Shown: in pieces, positions 28,516 through 36,321 of the stretch | Layout: each line of letters begins with the position of its first letter | Position numbering within the stretch: position 1 is the stretch's first letter | Source: Bog-756 sp963704585 | GTDB lineage: Bacteria > Actinomycetota > Acidimicrobiia > Acidimicrobiales > RAAP-2 | DNA length: 64,000 bases | Direction of reading: 5' to 3' | NCBI GenBank assembly: GCA_963704585.1 | Contig: OY969919.1 | Coordinates: 3,038,001-3,102,000, forward strand | Notes under the pieces: model-generated | Told to the model about the DNA's origin: nothing | Databases searched by the model: none | Seen by the model: the letters and a program-made list of their open reading frames with translations, nothing else | Position numbers and translations under genes: made by a program

Positions 28516-29267
28516 AGCCCCACCACCTGGAAGAGACGCTGTCCAAGCTCAAGCTCTTCGGCATGCTCGACACGCTCGAGACCCGCCTGGCCCAGGCGAC
28601 CGCCGGAGAGCTCGGTCACGTCGAGCTGCTCCAGAGCCTGTGCGAGGACGAGGCTGCCCGGCGCGACGCGGCGGGATCGAGCGCCGGGTGAAGGCGGCGC
28701 GCTTCGAACAGACTGTCACCATCGAGGACTACGACTTCTCGTTCAACCCGAAGATCCCGGCCACCCAGATCCGTGACCTCGCCACATTGCGCTTCGTCGA
28801 GGCCGGCGAGTCGGTGATCCTGCACGGCCCGGTCGGGGTCGGGAAGTCGATGATCGCCCAGGCGCTCGGGCACCAGGCATGTCGACGGGGCTACACGGTC
28901 GTCTTCACCAAGACCTCCCGGCTGCTCGCCGACCTGGCCGGCGGCCACGCCGACCGGAGCTTCGAACAGCGCCTGCGGCCGATGGAGCCGGCCGCAGGTC
29001 ATCGTCTTCGACGACTTCGCCATGCGTGACTTCACCCTGGCCCAGGCCGACGACCTCTATGAGCTGGTGACCGCCCGGATGCATAAGACCTCGATCTTCA
29101 CGGCCAACCGGCAGGCCTCGGACTGGTACTCGCTGTTCCCGAACCCGGTGGTGGCCGAGTCGATCCTCGACCGCATCGTGAACTCGGCGCACCACGTGCA
29201 CATGGACGGCAAGTCCTACCGGCCCAACAAGCGCCCCGGCGCAAACACCGAAGGGAGCGCCAAGTGA
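28512..29267 (+). pseudogene. istB: IS21b istB helper ATPase, two frameshifts
   Basis: ATG 28512 overlaps the istA stop (ATGA). KPHHLEETLSKLKLFGMLDT starts the protein. After the shift near 28673 it continues VKAARFEQTVTIEDYDFSFN and VILHGPVGVGKSMIAQALGH (Walker A). After a second shift near 28990 it continues VIVFDDFAMRDFTLAQADDL (Walker B) and reaches SYRPNKRPGANTEGSAK. IstB promotes IstA-mediated transposition. The copy is closely similar to IS21a istB. Confidence 0.8.
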
Positions 29268-29574
29268 GCGCGGGGAGCTGCGCCGCGAGGGCTGCGACAA
29301 ACCGGTGCCGCGTCGCCGTCCGGGTCAGGTGGGTCGCCCGCCCATCTACTGCTCGCCGGGCTGTCGCCCCTGGTGGGTCCGACCGCCAGTGCCGTCGAGG
29401 TCGACCGCTGCGAGGACAACGACGGCTTCATCACGGGCGAGTGGATAGTCCGCCTCCGGCATGGCGCACCGGGTCGTGGTCGTCGGCAGTGGGTTGGGCC
29501 GCTTCAGCGCCGACATGCTCGCCAACGAGCTGCGTGCGTTCCTCGATGGCGGTTCTGTCGGAGTGGCGTCATGA
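29264..29574 (+). pseudogene. IS21b third ORF (Cys-rich), frameshifted
   Basis: It starts at GTG 29264, overlapping the istB stop (GTGA). In shifting frames it reads GRPPIYCSPGCRPW, then VEVDRCEDNDGFITGEWIVR, then VVVVGSGLGRFSADMLANEL, ending at TGA 29572-29574. Each block aligns with the third ORF of IS21a, so the gene was once intact. Its function is unknown; see the partner at 30347. Confidence 0.6.
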
Positions 29575-29721
29575 CCGCAGCGTTCTCCGCCATCCGATGC
29601 CTCCGACCCTCGACCGGCGAGCGGGGAGGAGGTGCCATCGACTAGACACGAACTACACACGCCGGACGAGGGAATTCCGTGACGGCAGCGCCAGGGAATT
29701 CCGTGACGGTCGACATCCAAG

Positions 29722-30350
29722 CACTCTGCGAGGACGAGCTCGCTCGGCGTGACGCGGCCGGCATCGCCCGGCGTGTGCGGGCCGCACGCTTCGAGCAGAC
29801 CTGTGCGATCGAGGACTTCGACTTCTCCTTCAACCCGAAGATCCCCGCCGCACGCATCCGTGACCTCGCGACGCTGCGCTTCGTCGAGGCCGGCGAGTCG
29901 GTCGTCCTCCACGGACCGGTCGGCGTCGGCAAGACGATGGTCGCCCAGGCGCTCGGCCACCAGGCCTGCCGGCGTGGCTACACCGTCGCGTTCACCAAGG
30001 CATCCCGGCTGCTCGCGGATCTCGCCGGTGGACATGCGGACCGGACGTGGGAGGCGCGTCTGCGCCGCTGGGCGCGCCCGTCGGTCCTCGTGCTCGATGA
30101 CTTCGCGATGCGGGCGTTCACGCCGAGCCAGTCCGACGACCTCTACGAGCTCGTGACCGAGCGCGCCGGCAAGAGCCTCATCGCGACGGCCAACCGGGCT
30201 GCCACCGACTGGTACTCGCTCTTCCCGAACCCCGTCGTCGCCGAGTCGATCCTCGACCGGGTGGTGAACAGCGCGCACCACGTCCACATGGACGGGAAGT
30301 CCTACCGGCCGAACGCCCGACCGGGCGCACCCGAGAGGAGGCAGCGGTGA
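29722..30350 (+). pseudogene. istB: IS21a istB, 3' fragment
   Basis: This is the continuation of the istB begun at 26641. It reads RAARFEQTCAIEDFDFSFNP, VVLHGPVGVGKTMVAQALGH (Walker A), VLVLDDFAMRAFTPSQSDDL (Walker B) and WYSLFPNPVVAESILDRVVN, ending at TGA 30350. The reading frame is open from 29679 inside the end of IS21b, so a truncated protein could be made if transcribed. It would lack about 40 N-terminal residues that contact IstA. Confidence 0.82.
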
Positions 30351-30688
30351 GCGCGCCGGTCACTCGGCCGAAGGAGTGCGCGACGCCCGGATGCGGAGCG
30401 CCACTTCCCGAACAGTCCGGACGCGGTCGCCCGCGCCTCTACTGCTCGCCGAGGTGCCGGGTCTCGGGACGCAACCGCACCGGTCCTGTCCACGTCGAAG
30501 TCGACCACGCACTCGACGACGATGGCCGACGTCCGACGGGCCGGGTCTGGCTCGTCCGGCTGCAGCGCGGAGGGCGCGCGGTTGTCGTTGCGAGCGAACT
30601 CGGCCGGCCTTCGGCCGACCACCTCGCCCGTCAGATCACCGACCTCATCGGCCCGCGTCGACGGGCGGAACGAGGCGCGATGGAGTAG
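30347..30688 (+). CDS. IS21a third ORF: small putative zinc-binding protein
   Basis: This 113-aa protein is encoded from GTG 30347, which overlaps the istB TGA by four bases, exactly as in IS21b. The N-terminal third has ECATPGCGAPLPEQSGRGRP followed by RLYCSPRCR, a C-x4-C...C-x3-C arrangement suggesting one zinc site. The middle has VHVEVDHALDDDGRRPTGRV followed by WLVRLQRGG, and VVVASELGRPSADHLARQIT closes it. Conservation of all three blocks in the diverged IS21b copy argues for a selected role in the element, perhaps DNA binding, immunity or regulation (inference). Typical IS21 elements have only istA and istB. I do not recognise the family. Confidence 0.7.
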   Translation: MSAPVTRPKECATPGCGAPLPEQSGRGRPRLYCSPRCRVSGRNRTGPVHVEVDHALDDDGRRPTGRVWLVRLQRGGRAVVVASELGRPSADHLARQITDLIGPRRRAERGAME

Positions 30689-30705
30689 ACAGAATCACCG
30701 GGGCC

Positions 30706-30756
30706 CGGTGGTGGATAACTTGAACTTCGGGCTGCGGGAATACGTGAACGTCGACA
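30706..30756 (+). repeat. IS21a right-end terminal repeats
   Basis: GGATAACTTGAAC (30713-30725) and CTGCGGGAATACGTGAACG (30732-30750) are inverted relatives of the left-end unit. The element ends at ACA 30756 and is followed by the CGATT duplication. Confidence 0.7.
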
Positions 30757-30761
30757 CGATT

Positions 30762-30981
30762 CAAGTCATCATGGCCTGGAAGCAGTCCACCGACCTGAAA
30801 TTCGAGGCGAAGAAGAACCAGATCCTCGAGCTCAAGTCCGTCGCGGATGGCACGACCAGGCCGAACAAGGGTGATCGGACCGTCGTCATCTGCAGGGACT
30901 GGATCGGTCCGCTCAACCTTCAGCCCTACCCGGCACGCAGTGGGCATCGGTGGCAATTGGTGCGGGTGACGAGGCCGCCCC
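30762..30981 (+). pseudogene. IS630-family transposase, middle fragment
   Basis: After removal of IS21a the reading joins as GVSI-QVIMAWKQSTDLKFE, then NQILELKSVADGTTRPNKGD and RTVVICRDWIGPLNLQPYPA. VVICRD contains the first DDE Asp region of IS630 and GPLNLQP is a family signature. The fragment is cut near 30981 by the left end of the IS1380 element. Confidence 0.75.
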
Positions 30982-32685
30982 CTAGCCCTGATCGTTCACG
31001 AGAAGCCGGTGTCACGTGCTGAGGTCATGGAATGGACGGCCTGAGCGGCGAGTCCGTCGATTTTGGATCCGGCGAGTTGGTGCCGCTGCCATTCGGTCGA
31101 ATTTCAGTGGTCGCAGACCACCCGGATCGCGGTATCGGGGCGCACGTCGTCAAGCTGGTGCCGCCTGGCGGGGTGCTGGTGGTACTCAGCTGATCAGTTC
31201 GATGCGCCGGTAGGCGGTGAGCAGTGCATCGGTGCCGGGCCAGCCGTCGATGATGCGCACGACGCGTTGGCGTGCCCGGTGGATGAGCCGGCCGGGGGCG
31301 TGGAAGACGCCCCAGCGCAGGCCTTCGGCCGGGCATCGACCCAGGTGTCCGTCGAAACACAGCAGTTGGAACCAGCGCACCAGGTCGGCAGCGATGGCGA
31401 CGGTCATCATCCAGTTGGCGTTGGCCTCGAAGCTGGTGAAGGGCATCCGGCAGAGTCCGGAGTCCTTCAGCCGGCCGGATGTGGGCTTCGACGTGGGCGT
31501 GGGCACGCATGGTGGCGTCCAGCTCGACCGGGCGTTCCCGTCGGCATCGGTGTAGAAGCCCCAGTAGCGGAACTCGAGACTCGGGAACAGGCTGCGCTGG
31601 GCGCCGGGGTGGAGGGGCTCACGTCGGACGATGAGGCGAGTCCCTTCGGGCAGCTTCTGATCGTCGATCAACGAGGTCAGCTCGCAGACCGAGGCGCCTC
31701 ACGCGTGGACCGCCCTGTTGGGTGACGGCCGGTTCCCAGACTTGCTCGAGGCCGATGGCGTCACAGATGGCAGCACTCACCTGGGGATTCGATCGTGCCG
31801 AGACGAAGAAGGTGACGTTGCGTGCACGACAGGCGGCAAGGAACCCTTCGGTGCACCCGGCCGAGTCGGCGCGGACCACGACGGTCCGGATCACCACGTC
31901 GGCGTCGTCACCGGACCGGTGACCCGAAGCGATCGACGCGGGCAGCTGGGTGATGGCTTGGTCGAGGACGCTGACGTGGTCGGCCACGGTGTTGGCTCCG
32001 GCGTTCCCCGGACTCAGCAGCGAAGAGAGCGCCTCACCGGTCGCATCGGCGAAGCAGAACATCGGGTGGAACCCGAACCCGCCCTTGTAGGTCGGCCCGG
32101 CGTTCTCCTTGCCGTCGGTGTGGATCTCGACCAACGTGGCGTCGATGTCGAGGATCACCGGGTCCTTACCCATCGTCGTCGAGGATCGGGAGCAGACCGC
32201 AGACCGCACCTCGGCCATGGCTTCGGCGATGCCCGACCTCGTCGTAGCACCGAGCTCGTGGAAGGTGCGGAACACCGTCGAGTCCGACGGGACCGACGGG
32301 AACAGATCGGACTGCAGACGCAGGTGCTCGATGTCCGCACAGCTCTCGCCGCCACCGGCGAGCATCAGCGCCGACTGGACGAGGACCTTTCCCCGGTCGT
32401 GCAGCGGGAACCGTTCACCGGTCGGCGGAATCCGGGCGGACAGCGAATCACCGAGGCCCATTCGATCGGCAAAACAACCAAGGGCGTGCAGCCCGACGTG
32501 GGCCACGACCCCCTCGCCACCGGATTCCACAACCACACGAGACGCGCTGATACCGTTCACTTTGGAAGTGCCCTCCTGTTGCGGGGTTCCTGTTGCTTCG
32601 AGAACAACAGTTTCCCTTGTGCGGAGGGCTTTTCCGCGGACGCGGGCAGGTCAGGTCAGGCGGCTTCGTGAACGATCGGGGCTAG
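30982..32685 (-). mobile_element. IS1380-family element inserted in the IS630 transposase gene
   Basis: The ends are inverted: CTAGCCCTGATCGTTCACGA (30982-31001) on the left, and on the right a plus-strand TCGTGAACGATCGGGGCTAG (32666-32685). They match at all but one position. The element is about 1.7 kb, normal for IS1380, and encodes one transposase on the minus strand. The IS630 transposase resumes immediately beyond the right end (RRRRATYAR). A clear target duplication is not resolved. Confidence 0.8.
31186..32560 (-). pseudogene. IS1380-family transposase, frameshifted
   Basis: ATG 32560 starts NGISASRVVVESGGEGVVAH. LILDIDATLVEIHTDGKE-like sequence (DPVILDIDATLVEIHTDGKE, first Asp), GFHPMFCFADATGEALSSLL and VVVRADSAGCTEGFLAACRA (second Asp) are typical of IS1380 DDE transposases. 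Near 31715 the frame shifts to IDDQKLPEGTRLIVRREPLH. A local excursion around 31440-31550 hides HAHVEAHI in another frame. SFEANANWMMTVAIAADLVR and YRRIELIS end the protein at 31186. The shifts make the present copy non-coding for a full enzyme. Confidence 0.82.
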
Positions 32686-33147
32686 CCGGCGACGGCGTGC
32701 CACCTACGCCCGTCTTTAGGGGGTGCAGGCCCTCACGTCCGACTCCGACCTTTCATACGACCGCCATTACGGACACATCACCACGGAGAAGGGACGCCCC
32801 GAGATCCTGGCGTTCGTCCGCTACCCCCGTCGACTCCACCCGCCCGAGGTGCGCATCGCCGTCGTCGTGGACAACTTCAGCCCGCACACATCGACCAAGA
32901 ACGACCCGCGCTTCAGTCGCTGGACTGAGGCCAATAACATCGTGTTCACCGACACCTCGACCTACTCGTCGTGGCACAATCGGATCGAGGCCAGTTCCAG
33001 GTCCTCCGTTGACTCGCGTTCGACGGCACTGACCTCGCCAGCCAAGAGGAGCAGGCCTCCGTGATGCGTCGCACCATCATCCGGCGGAACTGCAATGTGC
33101 ACGATCGAGCGCTCCGGGAGCTGATCAAGTGCGCAAACGTTGCCTGA
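32686..33147 (+). pseudogene. IS630-family transposase, C-terminal fragment
   Basis: It reads RRRRATYAR and, past an in-frame TAG, GVQALTSDSDLSYDRHYGHI, then PRRLHPPEVRIAVVVDNFSP (VDNFSPH, the second DDE Asp) and SSWHNRIEASSR (NRIE, the catalytic Glu). After a shift near 33005 it continues VMRRTIIRRNCNVHDRALRE and ends LIKCANVA at TGA 33145-33147. It completes the transposase begun at 24489. Confidence 0.78.
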
Positions 33148-33180
33148 GGCAGCGGCAGAACTGACGGTCGATTCGAACGA

Positions 33181-33555
33181 TCAGCCGCCGCCCTCGTTCG
33201 GAGATGACGGAGGCGTTTGAACCTCAGGCGATGACATGAGGTCCTGGGCCGACGTAGGTGTCGAAACGCTCGGCGCCGAGGTCGGTGGGGTCGGTCCAGC
33301 GTCTGTTGCCGGTCGATTCTCTCGCCGAATGCGGAGGAAGAGGAAGATTGCAGCGACGATTGCAGCCGCACCGATGAAGAAGCAGAGATAACCGCGCTTT
33401 TGATAGTGACCACGAGTGTTGAGTTTCCCAGGTACCCAGCTCGGAAGCTTGTGGATCGGAACAGTGAGGTATTCGATCGCGTAAATCATCGCAAGGATTG
33501 CAATGATGACAAGGACGACGATGCCGATCCATTTGGCCGTAGTCGACTGTTTCAT
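33181..33555 (-). CDS. Small membrane protein with Pro/Ser/Thr-rich tail
   Basis: The 124-aa protein begins KQSTTAKWIGIVVLVIIAIL, a first membrane helix. A short loop (LPSWVPGKLNTRGHYQKRGY) precedes a second helix (FFIGAAAIVAAIFLFLRIRR), and 45 residues rich in Pro, Ser and Thr end in EGGG. Charge distribution puts the tail in the cytoplasm if the positive-inside rule holds. It belongs to no family I recognise. The sequence is less GC-rich than its surroundings and lies directly behind the IS630 3' end. The ribosome-binding site is weak. Confidence 0.55.
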   Translation of the reverse strand: MKQSTTAKWIGIVVLVIIAILAMIYAIEYLTVPIHKLPSWVPGKLNTRGHYQKRGYLCFFIGAAAIVAAIFLFLRIRRENRPATDAGPTPPTSAPSVSTPTSAQDLMSSPEVQTPPSSPNEGGG

Positions 33556-33859
33556 GGTTGCTGACTCTACTCAAGGATGGGCCAGCATGACGGCCAGATG
33601 AACGACTTGTGAGGCATTCGTCAATTCAGGGGAGAAGCGTTGGAGTGTGGGATTCCCGTGTCCCAAGGGCGGCGGAGGAACGAAAGTCCTGGTAGGTCGA
33701 GCGCGAGCACGCACTCGGTGTCCGAGTGGCTGGACGGCGGCGCCTGCTTCTGGCGTGTCCACGCGACGGTTGTCGCGATCGATACCCACCGCGGCTACCA
33801 CGAAGCGTTCTGCTCGAGGCTGCCAGAGCCGATGGTGACTGTTGCACTCCGACGAAGGC
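33556..33859. other. Intergenic stretch without a convincing gene
   Basis: This 304-bp stretch between the small membrane protein and the GT4 gene, both on the minus strand, contains open frames on both strands. They show biased composition (Arg- and Pro-rich) and overlap the GT4 end, so they look like shadows. No promoter or hairpin stands out. Confidence 0.5.
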
Positions 33860-35089
33860 TCACTTGCGGCGAAGTGCCTCACTTGCGAGCACGGCCAATG
33901 CGCGTCTGGCAGCAGCATCCCAGGAGAATTGGGATGCAAATTCCTGTGCACCAAGTCCCAGGCGCTTGCGGAGGACCTCATCCGTCAGCACCTCGTACAG
34001 CTTCTCGACCATCTCCGTGGAATCATCGAAGAGCAAGCCGGACTGACCCTCCAGTACGGCATCCTGGTGCCCACTGATCCGCGAGACGACTGACGGAGTG
34101 CCACACGCGCCGGCTTCTGTCACCGTCATCCCCCAACCCTCGCGAAGCGAGCTGGATGTCACGACCCAAGCTTTGCGATAGTGGTCCACCAGAGTCGGCT
34201 GGTCGATGAATCCCGGAAGCGAGATCCAAGACTCCGCGTGCCCGCGACGGATCAGCGCTTCGAGCTTGGGCCGCTCGTATCCTTCGCCGGCGATCACCGC
34301 TCGGAGTTCCGGCACGCGCAGCTTGAGCTGGAGAAGAGCCTTGATCATGAGGTCGAAGCGCTTCACAGGAACCAGGCGCCCGACCGCGAAGACGAGCGGC
34401 GTCTCCGATCGCTCGGTTCCGGGCGAGAAGTCCTTCTCGACGCCTGGAGGTGAAACACTTACGTTCGACGGCGGCAGGTGGAGCTGACTGACGATCTCGT
34501 CCTTCGAGGACCGAGAAAGTGTCACCACCTGGCTCCGGCGGTAGAAGGGCGGGGCCAGCCTGTGCTCGACGGCATGTCCGACCTCGGCCAAGCCCTTGGG
34601 AAGCACCATCTTCCACATCTCGGCATGCACGTGATGCAGGAAGACGATTCGCGGACACCGTGCCCAGACCGGCGAGAAGAACGGCATGCCGTTCCAGATC
34701 TCCACCAGTCCGTCCCCCCGTCCGAGGTGGCCCAGCAACCCGGAGATCACCGTGCGAGGGAAGATCGAGTAGCGCCCGACCCTCCGGGTGACCCGGTATC
34801 CCCCACGTTGAATGAATGCCGGAGCGCCGGGAGCTGTCGACGTCGTCATATTGATACTGAGTCCAGCGTCCGCCCACGCCGTCAGGATGCGATGCGCATG
34901 CAGTTCGGAACCACCGGCTTCGGCGTCATCGAAGTCTCGCCACGCGACGACGTCGATTCTTCGGAGCCCAGCGGTCTCTGCGATCTCTTCGATCGAGAGC
35001 CTGGCAAACCGACGAGCGGTCTCCGCCTCGTCAAGGGGGGCACTCGAGGATGCTCCGTCACGCCCCACCTGGTCGTCGCCAGCACTCAC
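33860..35089 (-). CDS. Glycosyltransferase family 4 (GT-B)
   Basis: The 409-aa protein has a GT-B fold. The N-terminal domain shows IDVVAWRDFDDAEAGGSELH (a GGSE acceptor loop) and IVFLHHVHAEMWKMVLPKGL. The C-terminal domain shows LVFAVGRLVPVKRFDLMIKA, VIAGEGYERPKLEALIRRG, and SSLREGWGMTVTEAGACGTP, the EX7E motif that binds the nucleotide sugar. It is a retaining transferase of unknown donor. It stands alone between a 304-bp and a 301-bp gap, divergent from the methyltransferase at 35391. A lone GT4 near methyltransferase and GT-C genes fits cell-envelope polysaccharide assembly. Confidence 0.88.
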   Translation of the reverse strand: MSAGDDQVGRDGASSSAPLDEAETARRFARLSIEEIAETAGLRRIDVVAWRDFDDAEAGGSELHAHRILTAWADAGLSINMTTSTAPGAPAFIQRGGYRVTRRVGRYSIFPRTVISGLLGHLGRGDGLVEIWNGMPFFSPVWARCPRIVFLHHVHAEMWKMVLPKGLAEVGHAVEHRLAPPFYRRSQVVTLSRSSKDEIVSQLHLPPSNVSVSPPGVEKDFSPGTERSETPLVFAVGRLVPVKRFDLMIKALLQLKLRVPELRAVIAGEGYERPKLEALIRRGHAESWISLPGFIDQPTLVDHYRKAWVVTSSSLREGWGMTVTEAGACGTPSVVSRISGHQDAVLEGQSGLLFDDSTEMVEKLYEVLTDEVLRKRLGLGAQEFASQFSWDAAARRALAVLASEALRRK

Positions 35090-35390
35090 TGCTTGATCCT
35101 TCTGAACTCAGACTGACGGCTCGCCGAGCCTGGAACCGCCGGCCGTGGGCTGCGCGGCGGAAGCCGTCTGGGGCGTACCGATATCTCGACTCATCGGATG
35201 GTCCCCCCAACCCGAGCCCCGGAGCACCGTGGTCGCCCCAAGATCCAGGCATTCTATTGCGTGGCGGCCCATAGTGGCGATTCCAGATGTCCTTGTTGAT
35301 TCGAGGGTCGTAGCCCCGACAGCAGGCCCCTGCGCACGATCGGAGGACGGCTAGGGTGCTCCCGATGGTTTGCGGGGCGAACGGGCCGTC
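35090..35390. other. Divergent intergenic region
   Basis: This 301-bp gap lies between the minus-strand GT4 gene and the plus-strand methyltransferase gene. It must hold both promoters, but no box pair is convincing. A TTG at 35370 could extend the methyltransferase by seven residues. No other coding signal was seen. Confidence 0.4.
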
Positions 35391-36218
35391 ATGACAAGTG
35401 CCGCTGAGCTGGCCGAACGGGCATCGAACCTGTACCACGCCGCGCGGCGGGGGATGCGCATCGACCGGAATCCCGCAATCGAATGGGACGAATACCAGGT
35501 GCCCCCCGAGGTGGCCGCGGACCTGGAGGACAGCCATTCGCAGATCGCCGGAATGTTCTTCGAGCACGAGGGGCGACGGATCCACAAGTGGACCCACTAC
35601 CTCGGCGCGTACGAGGAGCTCTTCAACCCGTACAAGGACGGGTTCGTCGAGGCCGACGGGACGCGGCGACCGCTCACGCTGTTGGAGATCGGGGTGCGCG
35701 ACGGCGGTTCGCTTCAGCTCTGGCGGAAGTACTTCGGTCCCGACGCGCGGATTTGGGGGATCGACTGTGACCCGAACTGTCGCAAGGTCGACGATCCCGA
35801 CCTCGAGATCCGGATCGGCTCCCAATCGGACACGGCATTCCTCGAGTCGGTCATCCACGAGATGGGCGGTGTCGACATCGTCCTCGACGACGGCAGCCAC
35901 GTCGCCGGCGACCAGAGGGTGAGTCTCGAGGTGCTCTTTCCCCTTCTGTCGGTGGGCGGCCTGTATGTCGTGGAGGACCTTCACACGTCATACTGGAGCA
36001 GCTACGGCGGTGGCTACCGCCGGTCCGGTACCTTCATCGAGCTGACGAAGGCGATCATCGACGACCAGCACCGGTGGTACCACAGGCGCACCAATCGCTC
36101 GCCGGTCGACGCGGCGACGTCGGTGGCACGCGTGACCGTCTACGACTCGATGGTGGCCCTCAAGAAGACGCGCCGTGGCCATCCGACGGTGTCGATGGTG
36201 GGTGAGCCGACGTACTGA
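35391..36218 (+). CDS. Class I SAM-dependent methyltransferase (sugar O-methyltransferase-like)
   Basis: This is a 275-aa protein. RPLTLLEIGVRDGGSLQLWR is the SAM-binding EIGVxxGGSL loop, ARIWGIDCDPNCRKVDDP carries the acidic residue after beta 2, and VDIVLDDGSHVAGDQRVSLE holds the metal-binding DDGSH. VGGLYVVEDLHTSYWSSYGG is the EDxHTSYW motif typical of rhamnosyl O-methyltransferase/CmcI-related enzymes. Such proteins methylate hydroxyls of surface sugars or macrolides with Mg2+. ATG 35391 is used; TTG 35370 is an alternative. About 100 bp separate it from the AftD-like gene on the same strand. Confidence 0.85.
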   Translation: MTSAAELAERASNLYHAARRGMRIDRNPAIEWDEYQVPPEVAADLEDSHSQIAGMFFEHEGRRIHKWTHYLGAYEELFNPYKDGFVEADGTRRPLTLLEIGVRDGGSLQLWRKYFGPDARIWGIDCDPNCRKVDDPDLEIRIGSQSDTAFLESVIHEMGGVDIVLDDGSHVAGDQRVSLEVLFPLLSVGGLYVVEDLHTSYWSSYGGGYRRSGTFIELTKAIIDDQHRWYHRRTNRSPVDAATSVARVTVYDSMVALKKTRRGHPTVSMVGEPTY

Positions 36219-36321
36219 GGTCGCGGTGAACCGCCCCCTGGGCGCACAATGCGCGGCGCTCGCCGCCGCCTCGACGCCGACGCCAGCTCAAAAAGCACCG
36301 TGGCTACACTGACCGGCACCC

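Larger units (their letters stand above)
26765..29715 (+). mobile_element. IS21-family element 'b' (inner)
   Basis: The element is 2951 bp, bounded by TGTCAGCCGTCACGGAATTC (26765-26784) and its inverted partner ending TTCCGTGACGGTCGACA (29699-29715). The flanking duplication is TCCAAG (26759-26764, 29716-29721). Multiple terminal repeats of CCGTCACGGAATTCCCT lie at 26771, 26826 and 26849 (a degenerate one near 26803), with inverted copies at 29669-29685 and 29693-29709. It encodes istA, istB and a third ORF in the same order as IS21a but is clearly diverged, so it is not a duplicate of the outer element. It sits in the same orientation as its host. Confidence 0.88.
24921..30756 (+). mobile_element. 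IS21-family element 'a' (outer), interrupted by IS21 'b'
   Basis: The left end, TGTCAGCGTTCAAGTAATCC (24921-24940), and the right end ending GTGAACGTCGACA (30744-30756) are imperfect inverted repeats with the TGT...ACA termini typical of IS21. Inside the left end GCGTTCAAGTAATCCCGCA recurs at 24926, 24958 and, with one change, 24982, the multiple terminal repeats of the family. Related copies occur at the right end (30713-30725, 30732-30750). CGATT is duplicated on both sides. Without the 2957 bp added by IS21b and its target duplication, the element would be about 2.9 kb. Confidence 0.85.
24418..33147 (+). mobile_element. Composite nest: IS630-family copy carrying IS21-in-IS21 and an IS1380 insertion
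   Basis: Three separated segments on the plus strand read as consecutive parts of one IS630-family transposase: 24489-24920, 30762-30981 and 32686-33147. The first gap is an IS21-family element with a 5-bp CGATT duplication (24916-24920 and 30757-30761). The second gap is an IS1380-family element. GGCAACGTT (24418-24426) and AACGTTGCC (33136-33144) may mark the ends of the IS630 copy; that boundary is weak. The order of events is IS630 first, then IS21a and IS1380 independently, and IS21b into IS21a. Confidence 0.75.

Noticed and set aside
33571..33981. A 136-codon minus-strand open frame
   Set aside because: It overlaps the C-terminal coding end of the GT4 gene in another frame, shows no motif and has no ribosome-binding site.
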